Below are positions 1 through 6,628 of a stretch of 13,749 nt of DNA, piece after piece. Position 1 is the first letter of the stretch, and every line of letters begins with the position of its first letter. Under the pieces are notes generated by a model, which worked only from the letters and a program-made list of their open reading frames with translations, was not told the origin of the DNA and did no database searches. The position numbers and the translations under genes are program-made. The stretch is from Acidimicrobiales bacterium (GTDB lineage: Bacteria; Actinomycetota; Acidimicrobiia; Acidimicrobiales; SZUA-35): assembly GCA_013003325.1 (NCBI GenBank), contig JABDJU010000211.1, positions 1-13,749 of the forward strand. Direction: 5' to 3'.

Positions 1-635
1 GCATAGGACCGAGTGTTGGCCGCGAGGCCGGCGTGGGAATGCAACGCTCCGCAGCAGGGGGCCAGATCGCCGGTCGGCATAACGCCAAACCCGGCGGCTT
101 CGAGCACTCGCTGGCCGGCCAGGTGCACATCGCGCTGCCACGCGTCCATGACGCAACCGGTGAACATCAGGACATCGCGACCCGATGTCCGGAGCGGGTC
201 CTGCCGCAGGGGGATGATCGTGCTGAGGCCGAATCTTCCCGGTACGAGCTTCAAACGTTGCGCCACCGCCAGCAAACGGGAACCGACCTGCAGCAAACGG
301 GGATTGGCGAGGGGCATCATGGCGATCCGCTGCCAGCGGGGTGTGATCTCGCCGGCATCGGCCAGTGTTTCGCGGGTTCGTTCCATCAGGTGGCCGTAGG
401 GAACACCCGAGGGGCACGCCGGCTCGCAGCCCCTGCACTGGACGCAGGTTTCAAACGACCGAATCACCTCGCCCGTCACGGGTGCGCCGGCGAGGTGCAC
501 TTCTCTCATGAGATGTATGCGTCCCCGCGGCGACATCGCCTCATCGCCGGTCACGCGGTAGGTGGGACAGTGCGGGAGGCACAGCCCGCACTGAACGCAC
601 GAGTTGAGATCATCCGGATCGAGCTTGAGGTCCAC
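1..635 (-). CDS. glcF: Glycolate oxidase iron-sulfur subunit GlcF, C-terminus cut by window edge
   Basis: This is the iron-sulfur subunit of membrane-associated glycolate dehydrogenase (GlcDEF), which passes electrons from the flavin subunits towards the respiratory chain. I translated 211 residues from the reverse strand. A first 4Fe-4S motif has Cys13, Cys16, Cys19 and Cys23 (CxxCxxCxxxCP). A second has Cys64, Cys67, Cys70 and Cys74. The CCG-type domain then begins, with Cys161 in TGCVMD and Cys194-Cys195-Gly196. Family members are about 400 residues, so roughly half is missing to the left. The GTG start at 635 is the only ATG or GTG start after an in-frame TGA 12 codons upstream. It lies 4 bases after the glcE stop. 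An AGAGG sits 12 bases upstream, which is long spacing and suggests coupling to glcE translation. It is the last gene seen of a five-gene operon. Confidence 0.93.
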   Translation of the reverse strand, partial: MDLKLDPDDLNSCVQCGLCLPHCPTYRVTGDEAMSPRGRIHLMREVHLAGAPVTGEVIRSFETCVQCRGCEPACPSGVPYGHLMERTRETLADAGEITPRWQRIAMMPLANPRLLQVGSRLLAVAQRLKLVPGRFGLSTIIPLRQDPLRTSGRDVLMFTGCVMDAWQRDVHLAGQRVLEAAGFGVMPTGDLAPCCGALHSHAGLAANTRSY

Positions 636-639
636 GACG

Positions 640-1596
640 CTACCGAACCTCTGGGTTGCGACCGGGATTCATCCGGCCGGAGGGGTCGAACAACAACTTC
701 ATGCGATCGTGGACCGCGGCGACGGCGGGGCTCGACGAACCACGGTCCTGGACGACGGTCGTGAGCACGGTACCCACGCCGATCGACGCCAGGAACGGTT
801 CTGAACAGTCCAGAGCGAACCGGCGCAGCTCGCCAGGGGGCAAGGACCACCGTCGAGGACCGGGGGCGTCGGGGGGCCCCTCGGTTTCGGTGAGAGCTCC
901 GACCTCTGAGGCCCGGCCGGCTTCGGCATCGACATCAGGGCCGTAGCCCTCGAGAAGGATCCACGTGGTCGACCCGTCCCACAGGACACAGCTCGGAGCG
1001 AGCAGCTGGTCGTACAGATCGAACGGATTGGCTTGGGACCTGAACCATCTGCTGACGGCGGGCAGCGGGTTGGTGCGCAAGATCACCTCGGCGAGCGCCC
1101 CGAGTGTGCCCAACGACCCGACCACCAGCCGCGGCAGGTCGAAGCCGGACACGTTCTTGACCGTAGGCCCACCGCCCGAAACCACCTTTCCCTCGGCCGA
1201 GACATAGGTGACTTGCAGGACGGCGTTGCGAACGGCACCCCAGCGGAGCACGTCTCGGTCGTTTTCGCCCACCGCGACCGCGCCGCCGACGGTGCCGCCG
1301 CGATCGGGCAGGGCGGAACGTTGCCCGTGCTGGCTGAGGGCAGCATTCAGTTCGCCGACGGTGGTACCGGCGCCGACGCGAGCCACCATCTCCTCGGGCT
1401 TGTAGTCGACGATTCCCGATGGCGCCGAAACCAGCCGGGGCTCGACGGTTGGAAGCCCGCCGACCTCCCAGCGGGTTCGACCGCCGACCACTGCGATCGG
1501 TCCCTCGGCGCCGACTTCCTCGGCGAAGTCGATCACCGCTCGACCGTGGGTGAGCCGCGACCCCGTGTCGACCAATGCCCGACTCTGCTCGGTCAC
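640..1596 (-). CDS. glcE: Glycolate oxidase FAD-binding subunit GlcE
   Basis: This is the second FAD-binding subunit of glycolate oxidase, which works with GlcD and GlcF to turn glycolate into glyoxylate. Residue numbers here follow the longer 320-residue reading from the GTG at 1602. A PCMH-type FAD domain fills the N-terminal half, with the VVGGRTRW segment at 38-45, GAGTTVGEL at 78-86, RGGTVGGAVA at 101-110 and KNVSGFDLPRLVVGSLGTLG at 149-168. The C-terminus has FDPSGRMNPGR at 305-315, the usual ending of GlcE. I prefer the GTG at 1596 because it overlaps the glcD stop as GTGA and leaves a G-rich tract at ribosome-binding distance. The GTG at 1602 has that tract directly against it. Either start gives about 318-320 residues, slightly short for the family but complete. 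Confidence 0.92.
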   Translation of the reverse strand: MTEQSRALVDTGSRLTHGRAVIDFAEEVGAEGPIAVVGGRTRWEVGGLPTVEPRLVSAPSGIVDYKPEEMVARVGAGTTVGELNAALSQHGQRSALPDRGGTVGGAVAVGENDRDVLRWGAVRNAVLQVTYVSAEGKVVSGGGPTVKNVSGFDLPRLVVGSLGTLGALAEVILRTNPLPAVSRWFRSQANPFDLYDQLLAPSCVLWDGSTTWILLEGYGPDVDAEAGRASEVGALTETEGPPDAPGPRRWSLPPGELRRFALDCSEPFLASIGVGTVLTTVVQDRGSSSPAVAAVHDRMKLLFDPSGRMNPGRNPEVR

Positions 1597-3104
1597 CCCC
1601 ACACCCCCGTCGGAACGCTTCGCAACGCCTGGATGTCAGCACAGCTGTGACCGATCGGCATCACCTTGCCCGGGTTGGCTCGACATCCCGGGTCGAACGC
1701 TCGGCGCAGACGATCTTGGTGGTCGAGGTCGTCGTCGGAGAACATGCGATTCATGTAGGCCTGTTTCTCCACCCCGACCCCGTGCTCTCCGGACAACACA
1801 CCACCGGCGTCGAGGGACGCCTCCACGATCTCTCGGCCCGCCGCGTGCACCCGTTCGAGCACGCCCTCTTCGCGACCATCGAACAGCAGCAGCGGATGGA
1901 GGTTCCCGTCGCCCGCGTGAAAGACATTCATCACGATCAGCTCGTGGCGCTCGGCGATCTCGTAGACCTGGGCGAGGACATTAGCCAGCTCCGAACGGGG
2001 CACCACCGTGTCGTGCAGGTAGTAGTCGGGGGCGATCTGGGCGATCGCACCAAAGGCGGTCTTCCTTCCCTTCCACAGCAGTGCGCGCTCGGCATCGTCG
2101 GCTGCGATCCGAACCTGGGTCGCTCCGTGGGATCGTCCGATCTCTTCGATCCGCCGGGCGTCGATCTCGATACCGGCCGCCAGGCCATCGACCTCGGCCA
2201 GGAGCACGGCGCCGGCGTCTTTGGGATAGCCCGCTCCCACGTAGTTCTCCACCGCCTCGGTGATGCGCTGATCCATAACCTCCAGCGCAGCGGGCACGAT
2301 TCCATCGGCGATGATTCCCGACACCGTGTCGGCAGCGTCGCCGATGGTTTCGAAGCTCAGCAGCAGCGTTTTCACCGCCGGGCGGTTCTTGGTGATGCGC
2401 ACCGCGACGCGGGTAGCGATCCCCAGCGTTCCCTCGCTACCCACGAAGACGCCGCGGAGGTCGAGCCCGGCCGGTTCGGGGTCGAGTCCGCCGAGCATTG
2501 CCACCTCACCGTCGGGCAGAACCACCTCGAGAGCCTCGATATGGGCGTTGGTGACCCCGTAGGCGAGGCAGTGGGGGCCACCGCTGTTGTTGGCGACGTT
2601 GCCGCCGATGGTGCACACCTGCTGGCTGCTCGGGTCGGGTGCGAAGTGGAATCCGAGGGGGACGAGATGGCGGGTGAGGTCGAGGTTGATGACGCCCGGC
2701 TCGACCCACGCGACCCTGTTGTCAAGATCGACGTCGAGGATCTGGTTCATTTTGGTGAGGGCGACGACGATTGGCGCCCCGAGCGGGATCGCTCCCCCCG
2801 ATAGTCCGGTTCCGGCTCCTCGCGGCACGACGCCGCGTCCATGGTCGGCCGCGATCCGCATGATCGCCTGGACCTCTTGGGTAGAGATGGGAAAGCATGT
2901 CGGACCAGCCACCCCGCCCCGATAGACCGATGCGTCCTTGCTGAGAAGCGATCGTTCAGCACCGTCGAACCTCACACGATCGTCGCTCAGTGCGTGCCGG
3001 AGATCGGCGACGAGTCGGTCGTCATCGCTTTCGGCCAGCTGGCCCGCTCCGAGGCCGGCGAGCCGGGACTTGATGTTGCGATTGATGCTTCCCAGGACGC
3101 TCAC
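1593..3104 (-). CDS. glcD: Glycolate oxidase FAD-linked catalytic subunit GlcD
   Basis: This is the catalytic flavoprotein subunit of glycolate oxidase. The 503 residues match the usual GlcD length. The FAD-binding PCMH domain covers roughly residues 65-245 and includes PRGAGTGLSGG at 94-104, EPGVIN at 135-140, GGNVANNSGGPH at 167-178 and GSEGTLGIATR at 222-232. The C-terminal FAD-oxidase domain carries HAGDGNLHP at 396-404 and SGEHGVG at 438-444, whose histidines are typical of the D-lactate/glycolate dehydrogenase family, then NPGK at 477-480. D-lactate dehydrogenases share this fold, but adjacent glcE, glcF and glcB make glycolate the likely substrate. The GTG start at 3104 overlaps the upstream glcG stop as GTGA, and the gene end overlaps the glcE start. 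A tail of about 20 residues follows the NPGK motif, the only slightly unusual feature. Confidence 0.95.
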   Translation of the reverse strand: MSVLGSINRNIKSRLAGLGAGQLAESDDDRLVADLRHALSDDRVRFDGAERSLLSKDASVYRGGVAGPTCFPISTQEVQAIMRIAADHGRGVVPRGAGTGLSGGAIPLGAPIVVALTKMNQILDVDLDNRVAWVEPGVINLDLTRHLVPLGFHFAPDPSSQQVCTIGGNVANNSGGPHCLAYGVTNAHIEALEVVLPDGEVAMLGGLDPEPAGLDLRGVFVGSEGTLGIATRVAVRITKNRPAVKTLLLSFETIGDAADTVSGIIADGIVPAALEVMDQRITEAVENYVGAGYPKDAGAVLLAEVDGLAAGIEIDARRIEEIGRSHGATQVRIAADDAERALLWKGRKTAFGAIAQIAPDYYLHDTVVPRSELANVLAQVYEIAERHELIVMNVFHAGDGNLHPLLLFDGREEGVLERVHAAGREIVEASLDAGGVLSGEHGVGVEKQAYMNRMFSDDDLDHQDRLRRAFDPGCRANPGKVMPIGHSCADIQALRSVPTGVWG

Positions 3105-3526
3105 CCGGTTACCGCCTTGAGGCCGGCCTGCTCGATTCCGACGATGGCCACGATCTCGTCGTTGTCGGAGATGTCGCCGCTCACCCCGACTGCGCCGATC
3201 AGCCGATCGTTCTCGTCGTGAACAAGGACCCCACCGGGCACGGGAACGAGAGATCCGATGGCGTGGGTGGCGGCGTCGATGAAGTAGCCCTGGGTCTCGG
3301 CGCGGTTCATCAACGCACGCGAACCCATGCCCAGTGACACCGCGCCGTGCGCCTTGCCGTGGGCGATCTCGAACCGCTTGTTGGCCGCGCCGTCTTGGCG
3401 AGCGGCGGCGACGACGTGGCCACCTCGATCAAGCACGACGATGGTCAGCGGCTTGAAGCCCCGGGCGTCGGCATCTTTGAGGGCGGCGGAGATGATGATG
3501 TTGGCCTGCACCAGGGTGATGTCCAT
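3101..3526 (-). CDS. glcG: GlcG/HbpS family protein (DUF336)
   Basis: This is a small GlcG/HbpS-fold protein of 141 residues, the usual size for the family. Such proteins are common in glycolate and diol utilisation loci. HbpS of Streptomyces binds haem, while GlcG of the Escherichia coli glc operon has no firmly assigned role. Visible family landmarks are the N-terminal helix with ANIIISAALKDA at 8-19, the strand TIVVLDRGGHVVAAARQDGA at 28-47, KAHGAVSLG at 58-66, PVPGGVLV at 95-102 and IGAVGVSGD at 109-117. I see no signal peptide or membrane segment, so it is probably cytoplasmic. The ATG at 3526 shares one base with the glcB stop (TGATG), and the end overlaps the glcD start. A function in glycolate oxidase maturation or in handling glyoxylate is only suggested by its position. 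Confidence 0.9.
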   Translation of the reverse strand: MDITLVQANIIISAALKDADARGFKPLTIVVLDRGGHVVAAARQDGAANKRFEIAHGKAHGAVSLGMGSRALMNRAETQGYFIDAATHAIGSLVPVPGGVLVHDENDRLIGAVGVSGDISDNDEIVAIVGIEQAGLKAVTG

Positions 3527-5691
3527 CAGAGTGTCGTCTTTCTTGCTTTCCGTTCACGCCGTCGTGCGTGAAGTATGGGTTCGGTATATCCCGACGGCTG
3601 CTCGGTCCCGCTCAGCACGAGATCGCAGGCCGCCCGAAACGCCGGCCCGTCGAAGTCGGGCGCCATCGGTTCATAGTTAGGGTCGCTCTCGTTCTGGGCA
3701 TCGACAACGGCCGCCATTCGTTCCATGGTCGACCGGACTCGGTCGGCGTCGATCACACCGTGCCGTAGCCAGTTGGCCATGTGCTGGCTCGAAATGCGAC
3801 AGGTGGCTCGATCTTCCATCAAGCCGATGTTGTTGATGTCGGGCACCTTCGAGCAGCCGACCCCCTGATCGACCCAGCGAACCACATAGCCCAGGATCCC
3901 CTGTGCGTTGTTGTCGAGTTCGGCCTGAATCTCCTCCTCGGACCAGTGGGGTGAGGCGGCGAGAGGGATGGTGAGCAGGTCGTCGATGCTCGCCCGATGA
4001 CCCCCGGCCAGTCCGGCCTGAACCCGGGCGACATCGACCTGGTGATAGTGGGTGGCGTGGAGCGTCGCTGCGGTGGGCGAGGGCACCCAGGCGCAGTTGG
4101 CCCCGGCTCGGGGGTGCTCAATCTTGGCCTCCAACATCGCCTGCATACGATCCGGAGCCGCCCACATGCCCTTGCCGATCTGAGCCCGCCCCGACAGCCC
4201 GCAGGCCAGACCGGTGTCGACGTTCCAGTCCTCGTAGGCCGAAATCCAGGTCTGGGATTTCATCTCGGTCTTGGGCACCATCGGTCCAGCCTCCATCGAG
4301 GTGTGGATCTCGTCACCGGTTCGGTCGAGGAAGCCGGTGTTGATGAAACCGACCCGGTGTTTGGCGGCATTGATACAGGCTGCGAGGTTGAGGGTGGTGC
4401 GTCGCTCCTCGTCCATGATGCCGAGCTTGACCGTGTGCTGAGGCAGTCCCAGCGAACGCTCCACAAATGCAAACGTGTCGTCGGCGAAGGCCACCTCATC
4501 CGGCCCGTGCATCTTTGGCTTCACCACATACACACTGCCCGCTTTGGAATTGTGGCGTTCACCGCCCAGGTCGTGGAGGGCACACAGCGTGGTGATCATT
4601 GCGTCGAGGAGACCCTCAAAGACCTCGGCGCCATCGGCGGTGCGGACCGCCGGCGTTGTCATCAGGTGCCCCACGTTGCGGACCAGCATCACGCTCCGGC
4701 CGGGTACTGAGAATGAGCCCGCGCCGTCGGGGCGGGTGAACTCGCGATCGGGCGCCAGGGCCCGGGTGAAAGTGCGCCCGTCCTTGGTCACCTGTTCGGT
4801 GAGGTCGCCCCGCAACAGGCCGAGCCAATTGCGGTAGGCCAGCGCCTTGTCCTCGCCGTCGACCGCCGCCACCGAGTCCTCGCAATCCACGATCGTGGTG
4901 ACCGCTGCTTCGAGAAACACGTCGGCCACGCCGGCCCGATCGGAGGCGCCTACGTCGCTTTCGCGGTCGATCCGCAGCTCGATGCCGAGCCCGTGATTGC
5001 GTAGCAACACCGCGCTGGGCCGGCCTGGATCACCCCGAAAGCCAGCGAACTGTTGGGGCTGGCGAAGCGGGGCCGAACCGTCCTCGGAAGTGGCGGTCAA
5101 CTCTCCATCGACCGCTGCGTAGGAGGCGACGTCTCGATGGGACAGCCCATCGAGCGGCACGACATCGTCGAGGAACGACTTCGCCCAGGCGATGACCCGG
5201 CCGCCGCGCCCGGGGTCGTAGGGCCCCGCAACGGGAGGGTCGCCAAGGGCATCGGTGCCGTACAACGCGTCGTACAGCGAACCCCAGCGAGCGTTTGCCG
5301 CATTGATGGCATATCGGGCATTCATCACCGGCACGACCAGTTGGGGGCCGGCGACTTCGGCGATTTCAGGGTCGACGTCGGTGGTCTCGATCTGAACCGA
5401 GGGCTGAGCCGGGAGGAGGTAGCCAATGACCTCTAGGAAGCGTCGATACTCCTCGACATCGTGTGGCTGCTCGGCCCGGTCTCTGTGCCATCGGTCGATG
5501 AGCGTCTGAAACTTCGCCCGTTCCTCGAGCAGTTCTCGATTTCGGCGAGTGAACCGCTCGACGAGCTCGGCCAACGAGTCGAAGAATGCGTCAGAATCGA
5601 GCCCGGTGCCCGGCAGCGCCTCTTCGACCAAGAAGTCGTAGAGCCGTGCCTCGAAGGTGAGGCCCGAGACGGTGATCGACTGGCCTGTCAT
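3526..5691 (-). CDS. glcB: Malate synthase G
   Basis: The enzyme condenses glyoxylate with acetyl-CoA to give malate and CoA in the cytoplasm. The 721 residues match the G isoform of E. coli (723). Conserved catalytic elements are all visible: Arg338 in LVRNVGHLM; Glu428 in MDEERRT; Asp456 in FLDRTGDEIH, a magnesium ligand; and Asp627 in LMEDRAT, the expected general base. SGRAQIGKGMWA at 500-511 is another typical block. I chose the ATG at 5691, whose product begins MTGQSITVSGLTFEARLYDF, because the open frame extends upstream to 5844 with a low-complexity segment unlike malate synthase and would overlap the divergent gene. Ribosome-binding signal is weak (GAGA 8 bases upstream). It is the first gene of the operon and joins glcG through TGATG. 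Placing malate synthase first means glyoxylate disposal is made before, or along with, glyoxylate production. Confidence 0.97.
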   Translation of the reverse strand: MTGQSITVSGLTFEARLYDFLVEEALPGTGLDSDAFFDSLAELVERFTRRNRELLEERAKFQTLIDRWHRDRAEQPHDVEEYRRFLEVIGYLLPAQPSVQIETTDVDPEIAEVAGPQLVVPVMNARYAINAANARWGSLYDALYGTDALGDPPVAGPYDPGRGGRVIAWAKSFLDDVVPLDGLSHRDVASYAAVDGELTATSEDGSAPLRQPQQFAGFRGDPGRPSAVLLRNHGLGIELRIDRESDVGASDRAGVADVFLEAAVTTIVDCEDSVAAVDGEDKALAYRNWLGLLRGDLTEQVTKDGRTFTRALAPDREFTRPDGAGSFSVPGRSVMLVRNVGHLMTTPAVRTADGAEVFEGLLDAMITTLCALHDLGGERHNSKAGSVYVVKPKMHGPDEVAFADDTFAFVERSLGLPQHTVKLGIMDEERRTTLNLAACINAAKHRVGFINTGFLDRTGDEIHTSMEAGPMVPKTEMKSQTWISAYEDWNVDTGLACGLSGRAQIGKGMWAAPDRMQAMLEAKIEHPRAGANCAWVPSPTAATLHATHYHQVDVARVQAGLAGGHRASIDDLLTIPLAASPHWSEEEIQAELDNNAQGILGYVVRWVDQGVGCSKVPDINNIGLMEDRATCRISSQHMANWLRHGVIDADRVRSTMERMAAVVDAQNESDPNYEPMAPDFDGPAFRAACDLVLSGTEQPSGYTEPILHARRRERKARKTTL

Positions 5692-5729
5692 TGGACCATT
5701 CTCGCCGCTCGACCTGCACCCGGAACAAT

Positions 5730-5745
5730 CGGATCCCGAGGTCCG
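5730..5745. promoter_or_regulatory. Imperfect 16-bp inverted repeat between glcB and divergent gene
   Basis: CGGATCCCGAGGTCCG reads nearly the same on both strands, with the outer CGGA and TCCG arms perfect. It sits 39 bases upstream of the glcB start and about 50-60 bases upstream of the divergent gene, where an operator serving both would be expected. The same gap also holds TGGACCA twice, at 5692-5698 and 5768-5774. I cannot identify a convincing -35/-10 pair. A regulatory role is inference, and short palindromes are common in GC-rich DNA. Confidence 0.3.
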
Positions 5746-5792
5746 AGAGTCCGCCGCGGTTCTCAGGTGGACCAGCCTTCGTGACGATAGAC

Positions 5793-6608
5793 ATGCTCGT
5801 GAGTCGGAGTCTGCGGTGGATACGGGCCTATCTGGGCGAATCACTGATCGTGAGCATCGTTGTCACGTCCGTCATCGGCACGCTATCTAGCTACACGTTC
5901 ATCACGCTGAGGTCGGGGCTCGAGCCGATCGCGGCGCTGCCGTGGGCCTTTGTTCTCGGCCAGATCTTCGCATTGACCCGGCTTGCGGTTGCGGTGACGA
6001 CCAACCCGCTGTCCTACCGCTTTCTGGCCGGCTATATCCAATCGCCGTATTCGTTCGAGCCTCTGCACGTTCCCAACTTCGACCCCGACAACTACGACCT
6101 GGACGCAAGATCTCCTTACCCGTCGGCGGGGGTCTCGGACGCCTTGACCGGCTGGAAGTTGACCCGGACGATCACGGTTCACGACCCGGAGGCCGCGCCC
6201 TCACCGGTCTTCGACCTCTTTCACTCCCCTTCGGGAGTGGTGCTGGCCGCGGTCAGCCAGGTCACCGGGTCGCTCGCCCTCATGACCGAGCTCGACGACG
6301 GCCGCATTCTGCACACCACCGATCTCTTGGTTCCGCCTCACCCGTCGATGGTCGTCAACACCGTGGTGGGTGCCCCGATGGAACTCGCCAGAGCTCATAC
6401 CCGACTGTTGGCCATGCTGATGACCCTCGATATCAACCCGTCTCAGACAGGGGTTCGAGTCTTTGCCGATGTGATGGCTGCTGAGCATGCTGCCTATTCC
6501 GACCTCGGCCCGCTGCTCGGGTCGGTCTTGAATATCGACGGTCGGATCTCCCCCAACCTCAGCTACGGAGTCGACACCGACGATCTGTTGGAGCGGACGC
6601 TGCTCTGA
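5793..6608 (+). CDS. Hypothetical membrane protein with two N-terminal helices
   Basis: I do not recognise a named family. The 271-residue reading from the ATG at 5793 has two hydrophobic segments, about residues 16-38 (around LIVSIVVTSVIGTL) and 46-68 (around ALPWAFVLGQIFALTRLAVAV). A soluble domain of about 200 residues follows. That domain contains FDLFHSPSGVVLAAVSQVTG near 144-163 and a run reading DDGRILHTTDLLVPPHPSMV, then a helical AHTRLLAMLM segment, so it may bind a partner or ligand on one membrane face. An alternative GTG start at 5781 has AGGTGG 10 bases upstream and adds four residues; a GTG at 5799 is also possible. It is divergent from glcB across about 100 bases and converges on the dioxygenase with a 6-base gap. 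A role in glycolate metabolism is possible only by position. Confidence 0.75.
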   Translation: MLVSRSLRWIRAYLGESLIVSIVVTSVIGTLSSYTFITLRSGLEPIAALPWAFVLGQIFALTRLAVAVTTNPLSYRFLAGYIQSPYSFEPLHVPNFDPDNYDLDARSPYPSAGVSDALTGWKLTRTITVHDPEAAPSPVFDLFHSPSGVVLAAVSQVTGSLALMTELDDGRILHTTDLLVPPHPSMVVNTVVGAPMELARAHTRLLAMLMTLDINPSQTGVRVFADVMAAEHAAYSDLGPLLGSVLNIDGRISPNLSYGVDTDDLLERTLL

Positions 6609-6628
6609 GTCGTCTCAGCGTCGCAGCG
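6598..6628. terminator. Possible bidirectional hairpin at convergent gene ends
   Basis: A two-part stem pairs CGCTGC (6598-6603) with GCAGCG (6623-6628), and CTGAG (6605-6609) with CTCAG (6614-6618), around a TCGT loop. An asymmetric internal loop separates the stems. It covers the stop codons of both convergent genes. There is no following T-run, so this would be a non-canonical terminator of the kind often found in high-GC bacteria. The structure is seen; its function is inferred. Confidence 0.35.

Noticed and set aside
33..764. 243-residue plus-strand open frame at the left edge
   Set aside because: The minus strand here encodes glcF with two complete ferredoxin-type cysteine motifs, so the plus frame is a shadow.
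1575..2804. 409-residue open frame on the plus strand
   Set aside because: It lies antisense to glcD, which has all the family motifs; long antisense frames are expected in GC-rich coding DNA and the product has no recognisable domain.
5688..5699. Three-codon upstream frame (ATG GTC CAA TGA) overlapping the glcB start
   Set aside because: It could be a regulatory mini-ORF, but it has no ribosome-binding site and so short a match arises easily by chance.
5692..5844. 51-residue N-terminal extension of malate synthase G
   Set aside because: The extension is Ser/Arg-rich, unlike the family, and overlaps the divergent gene; the ATG at 5691 gives the normal length.
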